A stretch of 64,000 nucleotides of DNA. Origin: Ruania zhangjianzhongii (lineage in GTDB: Bacteria > Actinomycetota > Actinomycetes > Actinomycetales > Beutenbergiaceae). Shown one piece after another: positions 54,373-61,844 of this stretch (the first letter of the stretch is position 1; each line of letters opens with the position of its first letter). The stretch spans positions 3,152,882 to 3,216,881 of the forward strand of contig NZ_CP042828.1 in assembly GCF_008000995.1 (NCBI RefSeq). Direction: 5' to 3'. A model generated the notes under the pieces. The model made no database searches, was not told where the DNA came from, and was given only the letters and a program-made list of their open reading frames with translations. Position numbers and translations under genes: made by a program.

Positions 54373-55958
54373 CAGGCCATCCTTTCGTAGGCAGGCACGG
54401 TGAGGAAGTCGGCGTACTCGTCGGAGACGGCCACCTCCAGGAACAAGGACTTGGCGTCGTCGTAGTCGGACGGCTCGCCGGGCAGGGTGGGGACCACCTC
54501 GGCCACCAGCTGCTCGACCAGGTCGGCGGTGACCACCCGGTGGGTGTCGGCGAGTTCGATCTCGTTGTGCAGCCACTGCCAGATCTGTGAGCGGGAGATC
54601 TCCGCAGTGGCGGCGTCCTCCATCAGGTTGTGGATCCCGACCGCACCGAGCCCGCCGAGCCAGGCGCGCAGGTACTGCAGCGCCACGTCGATGTTGTTGC
54701 GCAGGCCCTCCTCGGTGACCTCGCCGGGCGTGGCGGCGATATCGAGCAGGTCGGCTGCCGTGACGGACACGTCCTCGCGCTTGTTGTCGATCTGGTTCGG
54801 GCGCTCACCCAGCACCTCGGTGAACACCTCCCTGCAGGTGTCCACCATGCCGGGGTGGGCCACCCAGGAGCCGTCGAAGCCGTCGCCGGCCTCGCGGGAC
54901 TTGTCCGCACGAACCTTCTCGTACGCAGCGGCGTTGACCTGCTCGTCCTTGCTCGGGATGAATGCGGCCATCCCGCCGATCGCGTGCGCCCCGCGCTTGT
55001 GACAACTACGCACCAGCAGCTCGGTGTAAGCCCTCATGAACGGCACGGTCATGGTGATCGCGTTCCGGTCCGGCAGGAGGAACTCCTTGCCCCGGGTGCG
55101 GAAGTTCTTGATCACCGAGAACAGGTAGTCCCAGCGGCCGGCGTTCAGGCCCGCGGAGTGCTCCCGCAGCTCGTAGAGGATCTCCTCCATCTGGAAAGCT
55201 GCCGGAATCGTCTCGATCAGGCAGGTGGCCCGGATGGTGCCGCGGGCGAAACCGAGCGTGTCCGAGGCGAGGTTGAAGGCGTCGTTCCACATGCGCGCCT
55301 CAAGGTAGTGCTCCATCTTCGGCAGGTAGAAGTACGGGCCCTGACCCTTCTCGATCTGCCGCAGACCAGCCGTCGCCACGAACAGCGCAAAATCCACCAA
55401 CGCGCCCGAAGTGGGCTCACCGTCCACCAGGATGTGCTTCTCGTCCAGGTGCCAGCCGCGCGGGCGGACCACGATCGTGGCCAGCTCCTCGTCCGGTTTC
55501 AGGGCGTAGGACTTGCCGTTCTCCGCGGTGAAGTCGATGCTGCGGTTGATCGCGTCCAACAGGTTGACCTGCCCGCCGATCACCGAGCTCCAGTGCGGCG
55601 TGTTCGCGTCCTCCTGATCGGCCAGCCACACCTTCGCACCGGCGTTCAGGGCGTTGATCGTCATCTTCTTGTCGGTCGGGCCGGTGATCTCCACCCGGCG
55701 GTCCACCAGTCCGGGCGCCGGCGCGGCGACCTGCCAGGTCTCGTCCGCCCGGACGTCGGCAGTCTCGGCCAAGAAGTCCAGGGTGCCGCCGGCGGCCAGA
55801 TCGGCCACCCGCTTCTCCCGAGCGGCGAGCGCCTCGGCCCGGCGGCCGGCCAGCATCCGATGCAGTTCGACGATCAGCTCCTGGGCCGGTTCGGTGAGCA
55901 CCTCCTCCGCACGCTCGGGTAGATCGCCGACGATCTCGATTCCGCTGACGTTGCCCAT
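54372..55958 (-). CDS. aceB: Malate synthase A
   Basis: Condenses glyoxylate with acetyl-CoA to malate. 528 aa, the AceB (not GlcB) length. Signature REHSAGLNAGRWDYLFSVIKN matches the family pattern; DQEDANTPHW and FIPSKDEQVNAAAYEKVRADK are also typical. ATG 55958 is chosen because GGAG lies 5 nt upstream; ATG 55970 is less well spaced. No isocitrate lyase is in the window, so here it serves glyoxylate from purines. Tandem IclR-type operators lie upstream. Confidence 0.95.
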   Translation of the reverse strand: MGNVSGIEIVGDLPERAEEVLTEPAQELIVELHRMLAGRRAEALAAREKRVADLAAGGTLDFLAETADVRADETWQVAAPAPGLVDRRVEITGPTDKKMTINALNAGAKVWLADQEDANTPHWSSVIGGQVNLLDAINRSIDFTAENGKSYALKPDEELATIVVRPRGWHLDEKHILVDGEPTSGALVDFALFVATAGLRQIEKGQGPYFYLPKMEHYLEARMWNDAFNLASDTLGFARGTIRATCLIETIPAAFQMEEILYELREHSAGLNAGRWDYLFSVIKNFRTRGKEFLLPDRNAITMTVPFMRAYTELLVRSCHKRGAHAIGGMAAFIPSKDEQVNAAAYEKVRADKSREAGDGFDGSWVAHPGMVDTCREVFTEVLGERPNQIDNKREDVSVTAADLLDIAATPGEVTEEGLRNNIDVALQYLRAWLGGLGAVGIHNLMEDAATAEISRSQIWQWLHNEIELADTHRVVTADLVEQLVAEVVPTLPGEPSDYDDAKSLFLEVAVSDEYADFLTVPAYERMA

Positions 55959-56078
55959 CTCGTCTCCCATGCCTCGAAGCTCCTCGCGCCTGCCCGCGGT
56001 CGCCACGGTACCGCCGCCCGCCAACGTGCGCTCTCGGGCGAGCGAACCAGGCTGCCCCAGATCGGTGACGAGTGGAGA

Positions 56079-56108
56079 TTCCGCATTGCGGACTTCCGCT
56101 TTCTGAAA
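56079..56108. promoter_or_regulatory. Tandem IclR-type operators between aceB and 8-oxoguanine deaminase
   Basis: TTCCGCATTGCGGAC (56079-56093) immediately followed by TTCCGCTTTCTGAAA (56094-56108). The first is nearly identical to the hyi operator. They lie in the 339-nt divergent region and may control both genes. Confidence 0.75.
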
Positions 56109-56159
56109 ACGATACCAGGTCTCTCGATCTCAAGAGAAATTCTGATCCGCTATCGCCTC

Positions 56160-56189
56160 TTGACGTCGATCGAGTCAGCGGGCTAGCGT
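56160..56189 (+). promoter_or_regulatory. Promoter of the 8-oxoguanine deaminase gene
   Basis: TTGACG (56160-56165), 18-bp spacer, TAGCGT (56184-56189). It predicts a 5' leader of about 100 nt before ATG 56298. The leader is GC-rich and can fold, but no known riboswitch was recognised. Confidence 0.55.
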
Positions 56190-56297
56190 GCCGTTCGCCG
56201 GATGAGGACGTCCGGTCGGCGGAGCAGCAGACGCCGCAACACCTGAGCTGGCGGCGCTTCGCCCCGGCCAGTGCCGCCGCAGAGAGGCAGCACGGCA

Positions 56298-57665
56298 ATG
56301 AGCACACTGTGGTTGCAGAACCCGTTGGCGATCCACCTGGGCGCCGAGACCCCGTCCGAAGCCGCTGCCGGTGGCATCGTGGTAGACACCACGGCTGGCA
56401 CCGTCACCGAGCTGGTCGCTTCCGGCGCGCAGCCGTCGACCGTGCCGGAGGCGACCTTCGACGCCTCGGCGCACGTGATCACCCCGGGCCTGATCAACAC
56501 CCACCACCACTTCTATCAAACGCTCACCCGGGCCTGGCCGCCGGTGGCCAACAGCAAGCTGTTCGACTGGCTGGTGGCGCTCTATCCGGTGTGGGCGCGC
56601 CTGGACGCCGAGGCGATGCGGCTGGCCACCACTGTGGCGATGGCCGAGCTGCTGGAGTCCGGCTGCACCACCGCCGCCGACCACCACTACCTGTTCCCGG
56701 ACGGCGCCGAGGTCAGCATCGACGTACAGGTCGAGGTGGCCCGAGAGCTCGGGATGCGCGCTGTGCTGACCCGCGGCTCGATGAGCGTGGGAGAGGACGA
56801 GGGTGGTCTGCCGCCGCAGCACACGGTGCAGGACTCGGCGACGATCCTCGCCGACTCGGAGCGGCTGGTCCGCGCTTACCACGAGCGAGGTGACGGCGCG
56901 CAGATCCAGATTGCCCTCGCCCCCTGCTCACCGTTCTCCGTCTCCACCACGCTGATGGCCGACAGCGCTGCCCTCGCCGAGGACCTGGACGTTCGGCTGC
57001 ACACCCACCTGGCGGAGACGCTCGACGAGGAGGACTACTGCCTGGAGCACTTCGGGATGCGCACCGTGGACTACCTGGAATCGGTCGGCTGGCTGACCGA
57101 CCGGGCCTGGCTGGCGCACGGCATCCACTTCGACGACGGTGAGATCGCCCGCCTCGGTGCCGCCGGCACCGCCGTGGCACACTGCCCCAGCTCGAACATG
57201 CGCCTGGCCTCGGGAATCGCCCGCGCCGTGGAGCTGGAGGATGCCGGCGCCCCTGTGGGCATCGGCGTGGACGGCTCGGCGTCGAACGACTCTTCGAACA
57301 TGATTCGGGAGGTCCGGCAGGCCCTCTACCTGCAACGACTGCGCTACGGCGCCGAGACCGTCACCACCGGGAGGGCGTTGGACTGGGCCACCCGCGGTTC
57401 GGCCGCGGCCCTCGGTCGCACCGATATCGGCACCATCCGCGCTGGCGCCCAGGCCGACCTGGCGCTGTTTCGCCCCGAAGGGCTGGCCTTCTCCGGGTCG
57501 CACGACCCGCTGACCGCGCTGCTGCTGTGCGGTGTGGAGCGGGCCGACCGGGTGATGGTGGCCGGCAGCTGGCGGGTGGTCGACTCCCACGTGGTCGGCC
57601 TGGACACCGAGTCGCTGATCGCCCGGCACTCCGAAGTCGCTCGGCGGCTGGTCGCCGGCGCTTAG
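56298..57665 (+). CDS. 8-oxoguanine deaminase (amidohydrolase)
   Basis: 455 aa of the TrzN/AtzB-like amidohydrolase group. Metal ligands in INTHHHFYQTLTRAWP (His pair at about 69-71), LHTHLAET, AHGIHFDD and VDGSASND. The THHHFYQTLTR signature and overall plan match 8-oxoguanine deaminase, which yields urate; hydroxyatrazine ethylaminohydrolases are close relatives. Its position beside the urate/glyoxylate regulon supports the purine role. ATG 56298 gives a normal family N-terminus. Its stop overlaps the convergent phosphatase gene by 4 nt. Confidence 0.85.
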   Translation: MSTLWLQNPLAIHLGAETPSEAAAGGIVVDTTAGTVTELVASGAQPSTVPEATFDASAHVITPGLINTHHHFYQTLTRAWPPVANSKLFDWLVALYPVWARLDAEAMRLATTVAMAELLESGCTTAADHHYLFPDGAEVSIDVQVEVARELGMRAVLTRGSMSVGEDEGGLPPQHTVQDSATILADSERLVRAYHERGDGAQIQIALAPCSPFSVSTTLMADSAALAEDLDVRLHTHLAETLDEEDYCLEHFGMRTVDYLESVGWLTDRAWLAHGIHFDDGEIARLGAAGTAVAHCPSSNMRLASGIARAVELEDAGAPVGIGVDGSASNDSSNMIREVRQALYLQRLRYGAETVTTGRALDWATRGSAAALGRTDIGTIRAGAQADLALFRPEGLAFSGSHDPLTALLLCGVERADRVMVAGSWRVVDSHVVGLDTESLIARHSEVARRLVAGA

Positions 57666-58852
57666 GCCGGTGCCACCTCGCGTGCATCTCGGTGCGCGAC
57701 GAACAGGGTGATGTCATCGAACAGACCGGCGGAGGGATCTGTGTCGAGGTCGGTACGGATCCGCTCCACGGTCGCCTCGGCGGAGCCTGGTGCGTGCGCC
57801 ACGAGCTCGAGCAGTCGCTCCTCGGAGTACCGCCGGCCGTCGGCACCGACGGCATCGGTGACCCCGTCGGTGTAGACCAGGAGCGTCTCCCCCGGCGCGA
57901 TCTCCTCACTCTGGGCGGCGAAGGTCATCTCCGGCAGCATCCCCACCGCCGGCCCGGTGGGCTGCAACTGTGCGCGCAGACCGCCCGGGCCGGTGATCAC
58001 CGGTGGCTCATGACCGGCGTTGACGTAGATCAGAGCGCCGGTCTGGGCATCGATGATCCCGAAGAACATCGTGGCGAACATGTGGTCGCGATCGTGAGTG
58101 CGGGCGATGTAGTCGTTCACCGTGCTGACCAGCTCGCGCGCCTGCGCCACGGTCTCTCCGCCGGCGGTGATGATCCGCGCAGCCAACGCCCGCATCAGGC
58201 TGCGGACCAGCGCCATGAACAGCGCGGCACCGACTCCCTTGTCGCACACATCGGCCACGACCACGCCGGTGAGCCGACCGCCCGGCAGGGCGAAGGCGTC
58301 GTAGAGGTCGCCGCTGACCCGGCGCGCAGGCTGGAACCATGCCGCCATGTTCCAGCCTGCACAGGTCGGCAGCGTCTCCGGCAGGAAGCCGGCCTGGATC
58401 TCGCGGGCGATGTCCAGCTCACGCTCCAGGCTCCGCGCGTGCAGCTGCTCCCGGTCGTGCAGCCGTTTGCGGGCGAGGCTGGCACCGACCCGGGCGCGCA
58501 GGATGTGCGGGTTGAACGGCTTGGGCAGAAAGTCGTCAGCGCCCAGCTCCAGCCCCTTGATGATGCTCTCGGTGTCGTCGAGTGCGGAGATCAGGATCAC
58601 CGGCAGGTGGCGCAGGCTGTCGTCGGCCTGCATCTGCTCGAGCACCTGGTAGCCGTTCACCTCCGGCATCATGATGTCCAGGAGCACCAGGTCGAAGGTG
58701 CCGTCGCTCAGCTGGTCGAGCGCTTCGCGCCCGTTACCGGCGACGGCGGTGGCGTGCCCCTCGCGGTGCAGTCGCCGCACCAGGAGCTCACGGTTGACCT
58801 CAGTGTCGTCGACCACGAGGATTCGCGCCTGGTCATCGGCCATCGCGGTCAT
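57662..58852 (-). CDS. Response-regulator-linked PP2C phosphatase (RsbU/SpoIIE type)
   Basis: 396 aa. Receiver domain (residues 10-130) with phospho-Asp59 in LVLLDIMMPEVNG and Lys in FLPKPFNP; a coiled linker (RKRLHDREQLHARSLERELDIAREIQAGFLP-type); then a SpoIIE/PP2C domain with GDLYDAF, VADVCDKGVGAALFMA, LLVYTDGVTDA and DDITLF. It probably dephosphorylates the STAS protein encoded in the same cassette when activated by phosphorylation. The start overlaps the upstream patatin gene stop. Confidence 0.92.
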   Translation of the reverse strand: MTAMADDQARILVVDDTEVNRELLVRRLHREGHATAVAGNGREALDQLSDGTFDLVLLDIMMPEVNGYQVLEQMQADDSLRHLPVILISALDDTESIIKGLELGADDFLPKPFNPHILRARVGASLARKRLHDREQLHARSLERELDIAREIQAGFLPETLPTCAGWNMAAWFQPARRVSGDLYDAFALPGGRLTGVVVADVCDKGVGAALFMALVRSLMRALAARIITAGGETVAQARELVSTVNDYIARTHDRDHMFATMFFGIIDAQTGALIYVNAGHEPPVITGPGGLRAQLQPTGPAVGMLPEMTFAAQSEEIAPGETLLVYTDGVTDAVGADGRRYSEERLLELVAHAPGSAEATVERIRTDLDTDPSAGLFDDITLFVAHRDAREVAPA

Positions 58853-59748
58853 GGCGCCACCTCGGCCGAGACCAGACCGAGCTGGCGCAGGTAGGGCAGC
58901 ACGTCCAGGGTGGCGCGCTCGCCGCGGTCGATGATGTCCGGGATCCGGTCGGTGTCGGTGACGCTGATCGGTGTCTCGAACTCGGGCATGATCGGCACGA
59001 TCTCGGCGTGGTGCACGGCGCTGTAGAAGGCGTAGGTGGACCGCAGCAGGTGGTTGGTGGTCATCGACAGCGACTGCCGGGCGACACCGAGCAGCGAGCT
59101 CATCTTTCCCAGCGCTGGTGTCTCGAACCCCATGGCGAGGATGATGTCGGCGCCCTCCCGGATCGCCAGGCTGATCGGCAGCGGATCGGAGACGCCACCG
59201 TCGACGAGCAGCCGGCCGGCGATCGGCCAGGGCCGGAGCAGCAGCGGCATCGCGATACTGGCCCGGACGGCGTCGGACACGGTGCCCGAGGAGAGCCCGA
59301 CCCGTTCTCCCGAGTGCAGGTCGGTCGCGGCGATGTGTAGCGGGATGCGAGTATCGGCGAAGCCGGCATCGCCGTAGAGCTCAGCCAGTGCGGTCTCGAT
59401 CCCGCGGTCATCGACCAGGCCCATCCGTTCACTGAAGCCCAGCCGGCCCGGCAGGAGGCTGCGCAGCAGCGAGCGGTAGTGCACCCGGCTGAACAGCCCG
59501 TGCCACATCCGGAAGCTGTGCGCCTCCGCCTCGCGCGCATCCATGCCGAGCGCCATCGCCGCGGCATACAGGCTGCCACCGCTGCAGCCGACGACGAGGT
59601 CGGGCCGGATGCCCTCGCGCTGCAGCACCCGCCACATCCCCACGGCGGCCGCGCACTTCACACCCCCGGAGCCGATCACGATCGCCAGCCGGGTTCGCCT
59701 GCCAGGCGAGCCGACGCCGTCGGCCGGGTGAGGCTGTTCCGCAGTCAT
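58849..59748 (-). CDS. Patatin-like phospholipase, copy 2
   Basis: 299 aa. Nucleophile Ser56 in VVGCSGGSLYAA (GXSXG), catalytic Asp in VDGGVSDPLP, and an N-terminal GSGGVKCAAAVG in place of the canonical GGGxRG oxyanion loop (the Arg is shifted or replaced). It follows copy 1 with a 4-nt overlap and precedes the PP2C gene with another, so it is a built-in part of the signalling cassette. Substrate unknown; membrane lipids are likely. ATG 59748. Confidence 0.88.
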   Translation of the reverse strand: MTAEQPHPADGVGSPGRRTRLAIVIGSGGVKCAAAVGMWRVLQREGIRPDLVVGCSGGSLYAAAMALGMDAREAEAHSFRMWHGLFSRVHYRSLLRSLLPGRLGFSERMGLVDDRGIETALAELYGDAGFADTRIPLHIAATDLHSGERVGLSSGTVSDAVRASIAMPLLLRPWPIAGRLLVDGGVSDPLPISLAIREGADIILAMGFETPALGKMSSLLGVARQSLSMTTNHLLRSTYAFYSAVHHAEIVPIMPEFETPISVTDTDRIPDIIDRGERATLDVLPYLRQLGLVSAEVAP

Positions 59749-60674
59749 ACCGGCCCCTCCAGTGCCTGGCGCAGATAGTTCAGCTGTGCCTCGGCCGCTC
59801 GCTCCCCCTCCTCGATCACGTACGGGATCTCGTGCGTGTCGAACAGTCGCACCGGCCGGTCGAACTCCGGCAGCACCGGGATGATCTCGGCATGGTGGGC
59901 CAGGTTGTGAAAGGCGTAGTTCGCCCGGAACAGGTTGTTGGTGTAGATGCTGTTGACCTGGAACGCGTAGCGCGTGGCCGAGCGGACCCGTTTCGGGAAC
60001 GGGCTCTCGAACCCCATCGCCAGGATCACGTCCGCACCCTCCCGGATGGCCACATCCACCGGTAGCGGATCCGAGGCGCATCCGTCGAACAGCGAACGGC
60101 CGTCCACGGTCCAGGGCTTCCAGATGTACGGGATGGCGATACTGGCGCGCACCGCATCGCGGACGTACCCGCTGCCCAGCGGCACCATCTGGCCGTTGGC
60201 GGCATCGGTGGCCACGATGTGCAGCGGCACACCGGTGTCCTCGATGCGGCTCTGGCCGAACAGCTCTTCGAGCGTGGTGAGCAGCTGCCGGTCGCTGATC
60301 ATGCCGAAGGAACCGTCGAAGCCGAAGGCACGGGGCATCGCCGCGGACAGCAGCGAGCGGAGGTCCCTGCGTCTGGTGAGCTCCGGTGTCCACAGCTCCC
60401 GGGTCAGGCGTTCGCAGGTGTCCACATCGTGCCCGAGCGCCATCACCGAGGCATAGAGGCTGCCGCCGCTGCACCCCACCAGCAGATCGATGTCGATCTG
60501 CTCGCGCTGCAGCACCTTCCACAACCCCAGGGCAGCGGCGCACTGCACGCTGCCCGAACCGATCACCAGCGCCACCCGCTTGCGCGACGACCGCGCCGCC
60601 GCCACCTCGGCCGTGGCCGCCGTGTGCACCCCGGCCGTCTCGACCGAGCCCTCCCCCGCACGCTCAGGCGGCAT
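59745..60674 (-). CDS. Patatin-like phospholipase, copy 1
   Basis: 309 aa. Nucleophile Ser69 in LVGCSGGSLYAS, Asp in FDGCASDPLP, oxyanion region GSGSVQCAAALG, again without the usual Arg. It is clearly paralogous to copy 2 over the full length (KVLQREQIDIDLLVGCSGGS against RVLQREGIRPDLVVGCSGGS). An N-terminal extension of about 30 residues is poorly conserved. The ATG overlaps the end of the STAS gene by 11 nt. Confidence 0.88.
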   Translation of the reverse strand: MPPERAGEGSVETAGVHTAATAEVAAARSSRKRVALVIGSGSVQCAAALGLWKVLQREQIDIDLLVGCSGGSLYASVMALGHDVDTCERLTRELWTPELTRRRDLRSLLSAAMPRAFGFDGSFGMISDRQLLTTLEELFGQSRIEDTGVPLHIVATDAANGQMVPLGSGYVRDAVRASIAIPYIWKPWTVDGRSLFDGCASDPLPVDVAIREGADVILAMGFESPFPKRVRSATRYAFQVNSIYTNNLFRANYAFHNLAHHAEIIPVLPEFDRPVRLFDTHEIPYVIEEGERAAEAQLNYLRQALEGPV

Positions 60675-61002
60675 AGCTGCTCAGTGCGCTCGGCACATCG
60701 TCGTAGACCTTCAGGATGCTGGTGAAACCGCTCAGCTCCAGCACCTTGCGCACCGGCGCCTTGATGCTCGCCAGGCGAAGGTCGCCGCCGTGCTGGCGGG
60801 TCTGCTTCACCGTGGCCAGCAGCGCGCGCAGGCCGGCGCTGCTGGTGTAGTCGACCTCGGCCAGGTCAGCGACCAGCTGGGTATGGCCCGCCTCGACGTA
60901 GCCCTGCAGCGTGCCCAGCAGGGTCTGCGCCGTCAGTCCGTCGACGCTGCCGGTGATCACCACGACCGCGGCATGCTCCTGGCGGTGAATCTCGATCTCC
61001 AT
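60664..61002 (-). CDS. STAS-domain anti-sigma-factor antagonist (RsbV-like)
   Basis: 112 aa. The STAS fold carries the phosphorylatable Ser54/Ser55 in EVDYTSSAGLRALL. Predicted to be phosphorylated by the adjoining HATPase protein and dephosphorylated by the cassette's PP2C enzyme. ATG 61002 is chosen because GAGAGGA lies 4 nt upstream; the GTG at 61020 has no support. Confidence 0.9.
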   Translation of the reverse strand: MEIEIHRQEHAAVVVITGSVDGLTAQTLLGTLQGYVEAGHTQLVADLAEVDYTSSAGLRALLATVKQTRQHGGDLRLASIKAPVRKVLELSGFTSILKVYDDVPSALSSYAA

Positions 61003-61020
61003 GGATTCCTCTCCCGTCAC

Positions 61021-61473
61021 CTAGTGCGATGGCCCGTCGGGCCCCGCGGAAAGTTCTTTGACCAGCGTGAACACGTTGCCCATCTCGGCCACGTCCTCAT
61101 GTCTGACCTCGTCCATCACCCGGCGCACCAGATGCCAACCCAGCCCACCCAGGGCGCGGTGCTCGCCGCCGGTGGCGAGGTCGGGCGTCGGCAGCTCCGC
61201 CGGGTCGAATGCCGGCGCCTCATCGGTGAGCGTGACGGTGATTCGCGCCGGAGTGGCGTCGATCCGCACGCTGACCGGACCCGGCCGGCCGCCGTAGCCA
61301 TGCTGGAGGATGTTGACGAAGACCTCCTCGGTGGCCAGGCGCACGTCCGAGGCATCGTCGGCATGGGCACCCACGCTGGTACAGGAGCGCTCGACGAACG
61401 CCACCAGACCGGCGAGGTCGCTCACCTGGGTGGCCTGGTAGCGGCCATCGTCTCCGCCCCGATCGCTGCTCAC
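61021..61473 (-). CDS. RsbW-like serine kinase (HATPase_c_2)
   Basis: 150 aa, a GHKL ATPase fold without dimerisation His: N box RLATEEVFVNILQHGY, D/G boxes LTDEAPAFDPAEL and ALGGLGWHLVRRVMDEV. These proteins bind and phosphorylate STAS partners and often sequester a sigma factor. No sigma factor is seen in the window. The start is GTG 61473, overlapping the receiver gene stop (GTGA). Confidence 0.87.
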   Translation of the reverse strand: MSSDRGGDDGRYQATQVSDLAGLVAFVERSCTSVGAHADDASDVRLATEEVFVNILQHGYGGRPGPVSVRIDATPARITVTLTDEAPAFDPAELPTPDLATGGEHRALGGLGWHLVRRVMDEVRHEDVAEMGNVFTLVKELSAGPDGPSH

Positions 61474-61844
61474 GACTGGGCGCCGTCTCGAGTGACGGCG
61501 GCGATCTTGGCCGTCAGGCGTTCCAGGTCCACCGGCTTGGTGTCGAAATCGTCGCAGCCGGCCGCGAGGGCACGCTCGCGGTCCTCGGTCATCGCATGCG
61601 CTGTCAGCGCGATCACCGGGATCGTCGCAGTACGCGGGTCCGACTTGATCTGGCGCGTGGCTTCCCAGCCGTCGGTCACCGGCAGACCGAGGTCCATCAG
61701 CACCACGTCGGGCTGTTCGGTCCGGGTGGTCGCCACGGCCGCGGCCCCGTCCGTCGCCGTCACCACGAGGTGCCCGCGGCGCACCAGTCGGCGGGAGAGC
61801 ATGTCCCGGTTCATCTCGTTGTCCTCGACCAACAAGATCTTCAT
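61470..61844 (-). CDS. Single-domain response regulator (CheY/DivK-like)
   Basis: 124 aa, receiver only. Acidic Glu7-Asp8, phospho-Asp51 in [14 protein letters not shown], Thr in ALTAHAM and Lys in FDTKPVD. It probably relays phosphate from the hybrid kinase. Overlaps its neighbours by 4 nt on both sides. Confidence 0.93.
   Translation of the reverse strand: MKILLVEDNEMNRDMLSRRLVRRGHLVVTATDGAAAVATTRTEQPDVVLMDLGLPVTDGWEATRQIKSDPRTATIPVIALTAHAMTEDRERALAAGCDDFDTKPVDLERLTAKIAAVTRDGAQS

Noticed and set aside
56190-56297. Purine riboswitch in the 100-nt leader of the deaminase gene
   Set aside because: The conserved purine-aptamer junction and loop sequences are not present; only GC-rich pairing is seen.
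58849-60674. Patatins as effectors of a CBASS-type antiphage system
   Set aside because: No cyclic nucleotide synthase or accessory CBASS gene is present; the neighbours are partner-switching components. The MASE2-like region belongs to a histidine kinase, not a cyclase.
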